Shown piece after piece: positions 35,393 through 45,020 of a stretch of DNA of 64,000 nt. Position 1 is the first letter of the stretch. Every line of letters begins with the position of its first letter. The position numbers were made by a program, and so were the translations under genes. Location of the stretch: assembly GCF_024609265.1 (NCBI RefSeq), contig NZ_JANHMP010000001.1:1543505-1607504 (forward strand). Reading direction: 5' to 3'. The notes under the pieces are model-generated. The model had not been told where the DNA came from. It saw only the letters and a program-made list of their open reading frames with translations, and did no database searches. This stretch comes from Geothrix campi. GTDB taxonomy: Bacteria; Acidobacteriota; Holophagae; Holophagales; Holophagaceae.

Positions 35393-36973
35393 ATGAAACT
35401 GCCTCTCATCGCCCTCTGCGGACGCCCGAACGTGGGCAAGTCCACCCTCTTCAACCGGCTCACCCGCAGCCGCGCGGCCCTGGTCCACGACCTGCCGGGC
35501 ATGACCCGGGACCGCAGCTACGGCCGCGTCACCTGCCTCAGCGAGGAAGGGGAGGCCGAAGAAGTCTTCGAGCTGGTGGACACGGGCGGCCTCGATTTCG
35601 AGGGCGACGATGTCATCACCCAGGGCATCACCCGCATGGCCGAGACCGCGCTGGGCGAAGCCCATGTGGCGATCCTGCTGGTGGACGGCCACGACGGCCT
35701 CACTGCCGGGGACGAGGAGATCGCCGCACGCCTGCGGCGCCAGGGCAAGCCCATCATCCTCGTCATCAACAAGCTGGATGGCATGAAGGGCGGCGCCCCG
35801 GACGCTGGTTTCTATGGCCTGGGCTTCGACGAGGTGCTCGCCATCTCCGCCGCCCACGGTTCGGGCGTGCCGGAGCTGATCGACGCCATCCGTGCGCGCC
35901 TGCCCTTCCACCGGACGCCGGAAGAGGCCGAGAGCCACTCCCTTTCAGACGAGCTGCGCTTCGCCCTCATCGGCCGCCCCAACGTCGGCAAGTCGTCCCT
36001 CACGAACCGCATGCTGGGCTATGAACGCAGCCTCGTCAGCGAGGTCGCCGGCACCACGCGGGACACGGTGGACACCGTGTTCCACGTGAAGGACAAGGTC
36101 TACCGGATGATCGATACGGCGGGCATCCGCAAGAAGGGCAAGACTCACGAGGGCGCCGAGAAGCTCAGCATCCTGAAGGCCAAGCAGGCCATGGCCCGGG
36201 CCGATGTCAGCCTCCTGCTGCTGGATGCCGTCGAAGGTGCCACCCACCAGGATGCCGTCATCGCGGGCTACGCCCAGGAGGCCGGCGCCGCCGTCATCCT
36301 CGTGGTGAACAAGTGGGATCTCGTGGAGAAGGACACCCACACCATCTACGGTGCCGAGGAGGACCTGCGCCGCAGCCTGGGCTTCCTGCACCACGCGCCC
36401 ATGATCTTTCTCTCGGCGCTCACTGGACAGCGGGTGTCGAAACTGTTCGGCATGATCGACGAACTGGCGGAAGCCCACGGCCGCCGCATCCCCACGGGCG
36501 AGTTGAACCGCTTCCTGCGCGAATCCGTCGCGGCCATGAGCCCCCATGCCATCGATGGCAAGCTGCCCAAGCTCTATTTCATGACCCAGGTGGGCGTGCG
36601 ACCCCCGAGCTTCGTGGTGAAGGCCAACACCGACCGCGGGCTGCACTTCAGCTATGTGCGCTACCTGGAGAACCGGCTGCGCGAGCAGTTCGGCCTCGCA
36701 GGTGTGCCTCTGCGCCTCAGCATCCAGAAAAAGAAGAAGGGCGAGGGCGAGGAGGCTGAAGTCGCCGCCGTGCGCCGCATCCTCGATCCCGGTGAGGGTC
36801 TCAAGCCCTCCCGCAGCAACGAGTCCCTCCAGGCCCAGCGGGTGGACAAGGTCAAGGCCCGCCCTCGCCCCAAGCAGAAGGAAGGCCCCAAACCCGCCGC
36901 CAAACAGGCCCCCCGCAGAGGCCCGGGCGCCCCTCCGAAGCGGGTTCGGCAGAAATCCACCAAGCGGCCCTGA
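35393..36973 (+). CDS. der: ribosome-associated GTPase Der (EngA)
   Basis: A 526-residue double-GTPase essential for 50S assembly. Two G1 motifs, GRPNVGKSTLFNRL (residue 10) and GRPNVGKSSLTNRM (near 195), two DTGG/DTAG G3 motifs and NKLD/NKWD G4 motifs are present. A KH-like domain follows (LYFMTQVGVRPPSFVVKAN). The C-terminal 60 residues are a Lys/Arg/Pro-rich tail longer than in typical Der (440-490 residues). It appears monocistronic. Confidence 0.97.
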   Translation: MKLPLIALCGRPNVGKSTLFNRLTRSRAALVHDLPGMTRDRSYGRVTCLSEEGEAEEVFELVDTGGLDFEGDDVITQGITRMAETALGEAHVAILLVDGHDGLTAGDEEIAARLRRQGKPIILVINKLDGMKGGAPDAGFYGLGFDEVLAISAAHGSGVPELIDAIRARLPFHRTPEEAESHSLSDELRFALIGRPNVGKSSLTNRMLGYERSLVSEVAGTTRDTVDTVFHVKDKVYRMIDTAGIRKKGKTHEGAEKLSILKAKQAMARADVSLLLLDAVEGATHQDAVIAGYAQEAGAAVILVVNKWDLVEKDTHTIYGAEEDLRRSLGFLHHAPMIFLSALTGQRVSKLFGMIDELAEAHGRRIPTGELNRFLRESVAAMSPHAIDGKLPKLYFMTQVGVRPPSFVVKANTDRGLHFSYVRYLENRLREQFGLAGVPLRLSIQKKKKGEGEEAEVAAVRRILDPGEGLKPSRSNESLQAQRVDKVKARPRPKQKEGPKPAAKQAPRRGPGAPPKRVRQKSTKRP

Positions 36974-37091
36974 CAAGGCCCATGGCCTCCTCAGGCCTTC
37001 GGCGCCAATGGGGCGCTTCCGGGCTGGCATTGCGACTGCATCCAGACTACTGTCTGGACATATTCCGATTCCAGCGCCGTCCTGAGGTCCC

Positions 37092-39791
37092 ATGCCCGCT
37101 GCCGCTCCGTCCAGCCCTGCCGCCAAGGCATCATCGGAGCCCCTGCCCTGGCGATTCGCCCGCCTGACGGGAATCCTGATCCTGGTGGGTTGCGTTCCGC
37201 TCGCCCTTCTGTCTCCGTCGGGACCGAAGCTGATCTGGGGGGTGGTGATCACCACCGTGCCCCTGATCTTCACGGTGGCCGGCTACTACGCCTGGCGTCG
37301 CATCTGCCCCCTCGCCTTCTTCGCGACCCTCGGACAGCGCTTCAAGGTGCAGCGGAAACAGAAGGCTGGCGAGTGGCTGGCGACCCATGGCCTCGAGGTG
37401 CAACTAGGCCTGCTGGTGGTCGCCCTCCTGTGGCGGCACCTCGCCGCCAACAGCACGCCCTGGGCTCTGGCCGGGCTCTTCTCCGTCGTGGTGCTCGCCG
37501 CCACGGCCGTGGGAATCCTCTTCACCGGCAAGACCTGGTGCAACCACCTCTGCCCCGTCGGCGTGGTGGAGAAGCTCTATCAAGAGCCCGTCCTGCTCCT
37601 GCCGAGGGAGGGCAACTCGCAGTGCACCGCCTGCACTGCCTGCAAGAAGAACTGCCCGGACATCGACCTGGAGCAGGCCTACTGGAAGGAGTTGGCATCG
37701 CCCTCCAGGCGGCGGGTCTACTATGCCTGGCCCGGCCTGGTGCTCGCCTTCTACGCCTACTTCTACCTGGCCGCCGGGGATTGGGGCCCGTTTGTAAGCG
37801 GCTCCTGGGCGCGGGATCCGCATCTGGCTTCAAAGATGCTGGCCCCCGGCTTCTATTTCGCACCCGCCCTGCCCAGGTTGATTGCGGTCCCCCTCACGTT
37901 CCTGGCCTTCGGCCTCGCCAGCTTCCTGGCCTTCCGCCTTCTGGAAAGGATCCTCCTCTCCCGCGCACCGGATGAGCAGGCTCAGGCGGCCCTCCGACAC
38001 CGCTGCCTGTCGCTCGCGGGGTTCACAGGCTTCATCCTCTTCTACGCCTTCGCGGGCCAGTCCGCGTTGGCATCCCTGCCCGGCTGGCTCCGCCAGGCTG
38101 CGTCCGTGGGCGTCGTGATGGTGGCCACCGCCCTGCTCTTGGGCCGATGGCACCGGAGCGAAGCCACCTTCGTCCAGGAGAAATTCGCCAAGGGCCTGCT
38201 CAAGCGGTGGGAATGGGGAGATGCCCCTCCCAGCGGTCTCAGCGACATCTACCTGCTCCACCAGGAACGCGCCCAGCAGCGGGAAGGCCGCCTCAAGGCC
38301 TACAAGGCCACCGTGCGGGATCTTCTCGCCGGAGGCATCCTGACGCGCGGGAACCTGCTCCTGCTGGTGAAGCTCCGGACGGAACTGGGCATCTCGGAGA
38401 AGGACCACGACCACCTCCTGGCCGAACTCTCCCTGGAGGACAAGCGGCTCTTCGATCCCGACTACCAGGGGTCCCTGGAGAAACAGCTGCAGCTCGATCA
38501 GTACCGCGGGGAACTCGAAGCCCTCCTGCTGGGGGGTCAAGCACCTGGGGCGACCGCGATCGATTCCCTGCGGCAGGTCCACCGCATCCGGCCGGAAGAG
38601 CACGCCCAGATCATGGCGGACCTGCGTGGTGAGCGGGGCGCCCTCGTGGCCCGGGTGGCGGAATCCGTCACGGCCATCCGGGCGCTCGATGCCATGCTCC
38701 AGGCCACCGATCGCCTGGCCGCGACCGAGCTCTCCGATGAGTGGCTGGATGAGGCCCGACAGCGGCGCCTGTCCTTCTTCCGCCACGTCGCCCGAGGCCG
38801 GCAGCGCCAGCATCTGGAGCATGTCCTCCACCTGGCGGGGATCGGCCTTGAGGAGCCCAGAATCCGGGATCAGCGCCTCACGCTGGCCAGCGCCAGCTCC
38901 GATGGGCTGCAGGAGGCACGCCTGATCCTGGGCGCCCTTGCGGACCAGGGTGCCCTGGGCGCTGCCCTCGCCCCGTTGGCCCTGCCGCCGGAACCCTCCA
39001 GAGATCCGGGTCCGCCCCTGCGGCTGGCCGCCGGAGACCCTTCCCGCTACCTTCGTGCCTCGGCCCTCACCCTGCTGGCCTACCTTCCGGATGGGGCCTC
39101 CGAAGCGACGCTCCGGGACGGCCTCCTGGATTCGGATCCGCTCGTGCGGGAGACTGCGCAGACCCTCCTGGGCGTGTCGGAGGAATTGGACCAATCCTTG
39201 TCGGATCTTGCCGGGAACGAAGAGCAGTGGCTCCTGCGGGCGGCGGTCCAGTCCCTTCCCTCGGGAACCAGGGATCGGCGCGCGGGACAGGCCACCCTCC
39301 GCCATCGGGGGAAGACCGAAGCCTTGCCTGCTGAGGGGGAGCCACCTTCCTTCGCCTTCCTCGAGAGGCTCATGTTCCTCCACGGCGTGCCCCTCTTCGC
39401 TGAGCTGGAGCCCGAAGAACTGGAGGCCTTGGCTTCCGCCGCCACCCTCCGCCGGTTCTGCCCCGAGGAGCCTCTGTGCAGCCAGGGCGACCATTCCGAC
39501 GAGGTCTTCCTCATCCTCCAAGGCCGCGTCCGCACCTCGGCGTTGGATGCTGGAGGGCAGTCCCGGTCGCTCGGGGATTCAGACGCAGGAGCCTGTATCG
39601 GCGAGATGGCGGTACTGGATCCGGCGCCCCGCTCGGCGACGGTGACCGCTCTGACCAGCGTCCTGGCTCTCATCCTGGGCGGCCGGATGTTCCAGGAGGT
39701 GCTTCACGACCATCCGGCCGTGGCCGAGGGCGTCCTCCAGGTGATGACCCGACGCCTGCGCTCAGTGATCCAGAGCGCCCCAGCTTCCTGA
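37092..39791 (+). CDS. membrane iron-sulfur protein fused to a cyclic-nucleotide-binding domain
   Basis: An 899-residue multidomain protein. Residues of about 22-350 hold six or more helices and NapH/CcoG-like ferredoxin motifs: RRICP (70-73), WCNHLCP (149-155), and CTACTACKKNCP (178-189) for one [4Fe-4S] cluster. Residues of about 375-750 are soluble, helical and HEAT-like (SDGLQEARLILGALADQGAL, ASALTLLAYLPDGASEATLR). Residues of about 760-895 are a CRP-type cyclic-nucleotide-binding domain (FAELEPEELEALASAATLRR, SDEVFLILQGRVR, GACIGEMAVLDPAPRSATVT). The design suggests membrane electron flow gated by a nucleotide or redox signal; partner and direction are unknown. It stands alone after der. 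Confidence 0.8.
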   Translation: MPAAAPSSPAAKASSEPLPWRFARLTGILILVGCVPLALLSPSGPKLIWGVVITTVPLIFTVAGYYAWRRICPLAFFATLGQRFKVQRKQKAGEWLATHGLEVQLGLLVVALLWRHLAANSTPWALAGLFSVVVLAATAVGILFTGKTWCNHLCPVGVVEKLYQEPVLLLPREGNSQCTACTACKKNCPDIDLEQAYWKELASPSRRRVYYAWPGLVLAFYAYFYLAAGDWGPFVSGSWARDPHLASKMLAPGFYFAPALPRLIAVPLTFLAFGLASFLAFRLLERILLSRAPDEQAQAALRHRCLSLAGFTGFILFYAFAGQSALASLPGWLRQAASVGVVMVATALLLGRWHRSEATFVQEKFAKGLLKRWEWGDAPPSGLSDIYLLHQERAQQREGRLKAYKATVRDLLAGGILTRGNLLLLVKLRTELGISEKDHDHLLAELSLEDKRLFDPDYQGSLEKQLQLDQYRGELEALLLGGQAPGATAIDSLRQVHRIRPEEHAQIMADLRGERGALVARVAESVTAIRALDAMLQATDRLAATELSDEWLDEARQRRLSFFRHVARGRQRQHLEHVLHLAGIGLEEPRIRDQRLTLASASSDGLQEARLILGALADQGALGAALAPLALPPEPSRDPGPPLRLAAGDPSRYLRASALTLLAYLPDGASEATLRDGLLDSDPLVRETAQTLLGVSEELDQSLSDLAGNEEQWLLRAAVQSLPSGTRDRRAGQATLRHRGKTEALPAEGEPPSFAFLERLMFLHGVPLFAELEPEELEALASAATLRRFCPEEPLCSQGDHSDEVFLILQGRVRTSALDAGGQSRSLGDSDAGACIGEMAVLDPAPRSATVTALTSVLALILGGRMFQEVLHDHPAVAEGVLQVMTRRLRSVIQSAPAS

Positions 39792-40178
39792 ACGCAGCTG
39801 TATCAGAAGCTGGGCCCCAGCAGCGCGGCTGGGCTGGGGGATGCCATCCCGGGCGTCCAGCCAAAACGTTTCGGGAAATGGCCCTCCGTTCGTCGGATAG
39901 CTTGACTAAAACCATCAAACACGATCTATAGATAAGTTATCAAATAGCCTGTTGATAGGCATTAAATTCACATAAAAATTAAATAGAATTGATTCTCAAG
40001 AAAATTAACAAGCCTTAACTTGAGGGGTTGACGAGCGACAGGGACTCTGGTTGCGACCTTCCGATCTTTCTTCGCAACCTCGCTCCTCGTTCGCTTCTGC
40101 GAAGCAGAGGCCGCATGGGCCCGATGGGCCGCTGTGGTTGCGCCCCCCTCCCCCCCCCCTTTTTCGAAGGAGTTGCCA
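39792..40178. promoter_or_regulatory. AT-rich leader region of M4 protease gene
   Basis: A 387-base gene-free stretch. The part 39890-40020 is the most AT-rich of the window and contains TTGACT (39902) and TATAGA (39927) with a 19-base spacer, a possible promoter about 220 bases before the protease start. The rest holds short inverted repeats (CTCAAG / CTTGAG) and a C-rich tract directly before the ribosome site. No gene is visible. Confidence 0.45.
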
Positions 40179-42608
40179 ATGGCGATCTCCCAAGGCCGCA
40201 TGGCCCTGTCTTTCCTCACCGCCGCGCTCGCCGCCGGTTCCTTGAGTGCCCGCCTCCCGCAGGAATCCCTGCGTGGAGAGGCCGCGACCCAGCGCCTGCT
40301 GGCCAGCCGCGCCCAGCTGGGCCTGGACGCTGACCACGCGTTCCTGCTTCGGGACACGCATTCCGACCAGCTGGGCCAGACCCATGCCCACTTCCAGCAG
40401 ACCTACAAGGGCGTGAAGGTGTGGGGCGGTGACGCGATCACCCACCAGGGAAAGGATGGCGCCGAGCTCCCGCTCACCAACGCCCTCCTCAAGGGCATCC
40501 AGCTCAACGTGACTCCGGCCCTCGGCGCTGCCGAGGCTCTGGCCGTCGCCCAGCAGGCTCTGGCCCCCAAGGGCGCCTTCGCTTATGCCCCGACCACGGA
40601 GCTGGTGATCTACCCCGAGATGACCGAAGTCGTGCGCCATGCCGACCGGGCCGCCGCGGACCTGAACGCCGAGGACGTCAGCCGCCAGGTGCTCCGCTAC
40701 ACCCTGGCCTACCATGTCCACACCGAGCTCGAGAACGAGCAGGACGGCATCCGGCACACCGACTACCTGGTGAACGCCCACACCGGCGCCATCCTGAAGA
40801 CATGGAACACCCTCCACACCACCGCGGCCACGGGCACCGGCAATAGCCAGTACAACGGCACCGTCTCGCTGCCCACCAACTACACCGGCAGCACCTACGA
40901 GCTGCGGGACACGACCCGCGGCACCGGCGGCGCCTTCGGAAACAACGTGGTCACCAACATGGCCCATGCCGCCACCACCAGCACTGCCACGGGCACTCTC
41001 TACACCGATGCCGACAACACCTGGGGCGATGGCGCCAACTATGTGGAAGGCAGCTCCACCACCGCCGCCAACGGCGAGACCGCGGCCGTGGACGCCATGT
41101 TCGGCATGATCAAGTCCTGGGACTACTACAAGAACGTCCACACCCGGAACGGCATCGACGGGGCCGGCACCGCCACCTACAGCCGCGTCCACATCAGCAA
41201 CAGCTACGACAACGCCTTCTGGTCCGACAGCTGCTTCTGCATGACCTACGGTGACGGATCCTCCTTCACCACGCTCACCGCTCTCGACGTGGCCGGCCAC
41301 GAGATGAGCCATGGTGTCTGCGCCCGTACCGCGAACCTGACCTACTCGGGTGAGTCGGGCGGCCTGAACGAGTCCAACTCCGACATCTTCGGCACCATGA
41401 TCGAGTTCTACGCCCGCGGCGGCTCGGGTTCGACCATCGGCAACACCGGCGGCAACTGGACCATCGGCGAGCAGCTGGCCACCAATCCCCTGCGCTGGAT
41501 GTACAAGCCCAGCCTGGACGGCTCCAGCCCCGACGCCTGGTCCTCCACCATCGGCAGCCTGGACGTGCACTACTCCAGCGGCCCCATGAACCGCTGCTAC
41601 TACTTCCTGAGCCAGGGCGCCACCACCAGCGGCAACACCAGCACCACCTACCTGCCCAGCGGCATGACCGGCATCGGCAACGACGCGGCCGCCCGCATCT
41701 GGTTCCGCGCCCTCTCGGTCTACATGACCTCCAGCACCAACTACGCCGGCGCCCGCACCGCCGCCATCAGCGCCGCCAAGGACCTCTACGGTGCCGGCAG
41801 CGCCCAGGAACAGGCCGTCTGGAACGCCTTCCACGGCATCAACGTGGGCGCCGCCTGGACCAGCGGATCCACGGACACCACCGCTCCCACCGTGTCGGCC
41901 ACCGAGTCCGGCACCAGCGGCACCATCACCTTCTCCGCCACCGCCTCCGACAACGTCGGCGTCAGCAAGGTGGAGTTCTACGTGGATGGCGTCCTGAAGG
42001 GCAGCGACACCACCAGCCCCTACAGCATGACCCTGGACAGCACCACGCTGACCAATGCCTCCCACACGCTCACGGCCAAGGCCTATGACGCCGCCGGCAA
42101 CGTGGGCACCAGCACCACCGTCACCTTCTCCGTCTCCAACGCCACTTCCGGCGCCGAGCTGATCCTGAACGGCGGCTTCGAAAGCGGTGCCACCAGCTGG
42201 ACCCAGACTACCGGCGTCATTGGCACCTATACCGGCGAGCCCGCCCACGGCGGTTCCTACGATGCCTGGATGTGTGGCTACGGCTCCGCCCACACCGACT
42301 ACGTCTACCAGCAGATCGCCATCCCCACCACGGCCACCGGCACCCTGACCTTCTGGCTCCACATCGATACGGCGGAAACCACCACCTCCACCGCCTACGA
42401 CACCATGAAGGTGCAGGTCCTCAACACCTCCGGCACCGTGCTGGCCACCCTGGCCACCTATTCGAACCTGAACAAGAACACGGGCTACACCCAGCAGTCG
42501 CTGAGCCTCAGCGCCTACAAGGGCCAGACTGTCCGCCTGCGCTTCTACTCCGTGGAAGACAGCAGCCTCCAGACCTCCTTCGTCATCGACGATGTGAGCG
42601 TCAAGTAG
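40179..42608 (+). CDS. secreted M4 (thermolysin-like) metalloprotease
   Basis: An 809-residue secreted protease, starting at ATG 40179 after AAGGAG. The order is: signal peptide (1-24), FTP/PepSY-like propeptide (about 40-210), and an M4 catalytic domain (about 220-600) with HEMSH at 374-378 and the third zinc ligand Glu398 in GGLNESNSD. A bacterial Ig-like domain follows (DNVGVSKVEFYVDG and onward, about 605-670), then a C-terminal beta-sandwich of carbohydrate-binding or P-domain type (LILNGGFESGATSWTQ and onward). It digests extracellular protein; the C-terminal modules probably anchor it to surfaces or substrate. It is followed by a strong terminator. Confidence 0.93.
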   Translation: MAISQGRMALSFLTAALAAGSLSARLPQESLRGEAATQRLLASRAQLGLDADHAFLLRDTHSDQLGQTHAHFQQTYKGVKVWGGDAITHQGKDGAELPLTNALLKGIQLNVTPALGAAEALAVAQQALAPKGAFAYAPTTELVIYPEMTEVVRHADRAAADLNAEDVSRQVLRYTLAYHVHTELENEQDGIRHTDYLVNAHTGAILKTWNTLHTTAATGTGNSQYNGTVSLPTNYTGSTYELRDTTRGTGGAFGNNVVTNMAHAATTSTATGTLYTDADNTWGDGANYVEGSSTTAANGETAAVDAMFGMIKSWDYYKNVHTRNGIDGAGTATYSRVHISNSYDNAFWSDSCFCMTYGDGSSFTTLTALDVAGHEMSHGVCARTANLTYSGESGGLNESNSDIFGTMIEFYARGGSGSTIGNTGGNWTIGEQLATNPLRWMYKPSLDGSSPDAWSSTIGSLDVHYSSGPMNRCYYFLSQGATTSGNTSTTYLPSGMTGIGNDAAARIWFRALSVYMTSSTNYAGARTAAISAAKDLYGAGSAQEQAVWNAFHGINVGAAWTSGSTDTTAPTVSATESGTSGTITFSATASDNVGVSKVEFYVDGVLKGSDTTSPYSMTLDSTTLTNASHTLTAKAYDAAGNVGTSTTVTFSVSNATSGAELILNGGFESGATSWTQTTGVIGTYTGEPAHGGSYDAWMCGYGSAHTDYVYQQIAIPTTATGTLTFWLHIDTAETTTSTAYDTMKVQVLNTSGTVLATLATYSNLNKNTGYTQQSLSLSAYKGQTVRLRFYSVEDSSLQTSFVIDDVSVK

Positions 42609-42624
42609 TCTCGATCCGCACGAC

Positions 42625-42654
42625 AAAAAGGGCCGCCTCCGGGCGGCCCTTTTT
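42625..42654. terminator. bidirectional terminator between M4 protease and recN
   Basis: A 13-base-pair stem AAAAAGGGCCGCC / GGCGGCCCTTTTT with a four-base loop. The T run serves the plus-strand protease gene, and the A block serves recN, whose stop codon begins at its edge. Confidence 0.9.
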
Positions 42655-44336
42655 CATCCTTCGAGCAGCACCTTCGCGTGCTCCAGCGCCTCCGGGCGGT
42701 CGGGGTGGCCGGAGAGGAGCCTTGCCAGCTCGCGGTTGCGGGCCTCACCCGCCACCCAGCCCAGGGCGCTGCGGGTTCGGCCGCCTTCCGTCTCCTTGTG
42801 CAGGCGCCCGTGCCGATCGGCGCGAGCCGCCACCTGGGCGAGGTGCGTCACCGCCAGCACCTGATGGGCTTGCCCGAGTTCCGCCACAGCCTTGCCCACG
42901 GCCAGGGCGGTCTCGCCGCCCAGCCCCGCATCCACCTCATCCAGCACCAGGGTCAGGCCGTCCTTCACGCCGGCCCCCAGAGCCAAACCCGCGCCCACCA
43001 GGGCCAGCATGAGGCGGCTCAGTTCACCGCCGGAGGCGATCTTCGCCAGGGGCCGGAAGCCTTCGCCGGGGTTCGGCTCGATCCAGATGGCCAACGCCGA
43101 GAAGCCCTGAGCCGCCACGCGGACCGGGCGACCGCTCTGCTGGACGGGGCTGCCGGATTCCTCCGCGAGGGATAACCGCAATTGGATCCGCGCGCCCTTC
43201 ATTCCCAGGCGGCCAAGCCGCTTCTGCACCTCGGCCTCCAGCTTGGGGATGGCTTCACCCCGGCGCCCGTGCACAGCCTCGGCCACCTGCCGGTAGGCCT
43301 CCGCAGCCTTCGCCAGGGCCTTTTCCAATTCCTTCACCGAGACATCGCCGGCCAGCAGGGCCCGCTGCTCGTCCCGGAGAATCTGCTGGCGTGCGACCAG
43401 TTCTTCCGGTTCGCAGCGGTGGCGGCGGGCCAGGCGCTCGTAGAGAGCCAGACGGGCTTCCATGATCTCGATGCGGTCGGCCCCAGCCTGGGACCAGCGC
43501 AGGGCCTGGTCCTGGACCAGAGCGAGGAGGTCCTCCAATTCGAGAACGGCGGAACGGAGACGGTCCTGCTCGGCGACCGCGTCCGGCCAGTGGGCCACGG
43601 CGCGCACCAGGGCCTTATGGGCCAGCTCCACCTTGGGAATGCCGTCGTCCAGGGCCTCCGCCGCCTCCCGGAAGGCCTGTTCCAAATGGACGGCGTGGCG
43701 CAGGGGTTCGCGATCGGCCTTGAGCTGGGCCCATTCGCCAGGCTTCGGAACGAGCTTGTCCAGATCTGCCAGAGCCTCCGCCAGCTGTTCCAGACGCTGC
43801 TCGCGTTCGGCCTCGCTGCGGCGCCGTGCCTTGAGGGCCGCCTCGGCCTCCCGCACCGCGGCCGCCTGGGTGTCCAGGCCGGGATCGATGCCCAATACTT
43901 CGTCGATGAGGGTCAGGTGCCGGTCCTCACCCAGCAGCGACTGATGGTCATGCTGGCTGGTGAGGCGCATCCAGAGCCGGCCAGCCTCGCGCAGATCGGC
44001 CAGGGCGCAACTGGCGCCATTGATCCAGGCCCGGCTGCGACCCGCCCCCACCTCACGGCGCAACACCACCGGCTGTTCCTCGGGCAGACCCCGCTCGGCC
44101 AGGAAGCCCCGCCAGGCCTCGAAGCGGCCCTCCACCACGGCCTCCACCGTGGCCCGGTCGGCTCCGTGGCGCACCAGTTCGCCGTCGCCCCGGGCGCCCA
44201 CCAGCAGGGACAGCGCGTCCACCAGCAGGGACTTGCCGGCGCCGGTCTCGCCCGTGAGCACCGTGAAGCCCGGCCCCCAGTCCAGGGACAGGTCCTCCAC
44301 CAGGGCCAGATTCTGGATTCTGAGGGATGAAAGCAT
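42654..44336 (-). CDS. recN: DNA repair protein RecN
   Basis: A 560-residue SMC-like repair ATPase. MLSSLRIQNLALVEDLSLDW and GETGAGKSLLVDALSLLVGA (Walker A near residue 30) open it; coiled coil runs about 150-340; LTLVLDEVDAGLGGETALAV carries Walker B; and VTHLAQVAARADRH is the C-terminal signature. It acts in double-strand break repair with RecA. Convergent with the M4 protease gene. Confidence 0.95.
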   Translation of the reverse strand: MLSSLRIQNLALVEDLSLDWGPGFTVLTGETGAGKSLLVDALSLLVGARGDGELVRHGADRATVEAVVEGRFEAWRGFLAERGLPEEQPVVLRREVGAGRSRAWINGASCALADLREAGRLWMRLTSQHDHQSLLGEDRHLTLIDEVLGIDPGLDTQAAAVREAEAALKARRRSEAEREQRLEQLAEALADLDKLVPKPGEWAQLKADREPLRHAVHLEQAFREAAEALDDGIPKVELAHKALVRAVAHWPDAVAEQDRLRSAVLELEDLLALVQDQALRWSQAGADRIEIMEARLALYERLARRHRCEPEELVARQQILRDEQRALLAGDVSVKELEKALAKAAEAYRQVAEAVHGRRGEAIPKLEAEVQKRLGRLGMKGARIQLRLSLAEESGSPVQQSGRPVRVAAQGFSALAIWIEPNPGEGFRPLAKIASGGELSRLMLALVGAGLALGAGVKDGLTLVLDEVDAGLGGETALAVGKAVAELGQAHQVLAVTHLAQVAARADRHGRLHKETEGGRTRSALGWVAGEARNRELARLLSGHPDRPEALEHAKVLLEG

Positions 44337-44593
44337 GGGATCAGTCTAGCTGGAGCTGGACACCAGAAGCTGCAATCCCATGGCTGGCCCTCCACTCCGG
44401 GTGACCACTCAATGGCCGGAAGAAAGCTCGACTCCGGGTGGTCCCGCACCCTGGCATACGGCCTCTGAGGGCCTCGCCCTGGGGTGGACAGCAGGTCGAA
44501 CGGATCCCTCGGTTTTTGAAAACCGGATCTGTCCACCTGGCCAGAAGCCCCGAATTTGAACGGGTCGGGAATCCACCCATTGAAAGGTGTCGG

Positions 44594-45007
44594 ATGAGAA
44601 TGCCGCCGATGAAACTCAAGTTTATAGGTTTATTGCCCTTAATGGCTTTAGGCTTGATGCCTTCATGCGGAGGAGGTGGCGGTGGTGGTTATTCCTCTCC
44701 GCCGCCTCCCCCACCTAGCAATACGGTGATGGTTGGGCAAACAGGAGCTTACGGAACGACATCAAACGTATTCTCCCCGGTGAACCTGACTGTAGGCGTT
44801 GGCACGACCGTCACCTGGACCTGGGTGACCTCTGGACACACCGTCGACTCGGGCCCTGACTGCTCCCCAGATGGAAGATTCTCCAGCAATGGGGCGCAAG
44901 CAGCTGGGTTCACGATGACCCATCAGTTCAACACCGCCGGCACCTATCCCTACCTCTGCACCACGCATTGCGGAGTAGGCATGAAAGGAACCATCACCGT
45001 CCAATAG
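44594..45007 (+). CDS. cupredoxin-domain lipoprotein
   Basis: A 137-residue lipoprotein (signal to PSC at about residue 25, followed by poly-Gly and poly-Pro linkers). Residues 45-137 form a plastocyanin-like fold with the type 1 copper ligands His82 (TSGHTVDSG), Cys122, His125 and Met130 in CTTHCGVGM. It likely carries electrons or binds copper on the cell surface. The signal coding is more AT-rich than neighbouring genes. It lies 13 bases before the beta-propeller gene, so the two are probably one operon. ATG 44594 is used; an alternative is 44609. Confidence 0.85.
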   Translation: MRMPPMKLKFIGLLPLMALGLMPSCGGGGGGGYSSPPPPPPSNTVMVGQTGAYGTTSNVFSPVNLTVGVGTTVTWTWVTSGHTVDSGPDCSPDGRFSSNGAQAAGFTMTHQFNTAGTYPYLCTTHCGVGMKGTITVQ

Positions 45008-45020
45008 GAGGAGGTGCAAA

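Noticed and set aside
40148-40165. C/T-rich tract before the M4 protease as a regulatory site
   Set aside because: A simple homopolymer tract next to the ribosome site; no specific motif could be defined.
40005-42626. An 873-codon minus-strand frame antisense to the M4 protease
   Set aside because: Gly/Val/Ala-rich shadow of a gene with a strong zinc protease signature and its own ribosome site.
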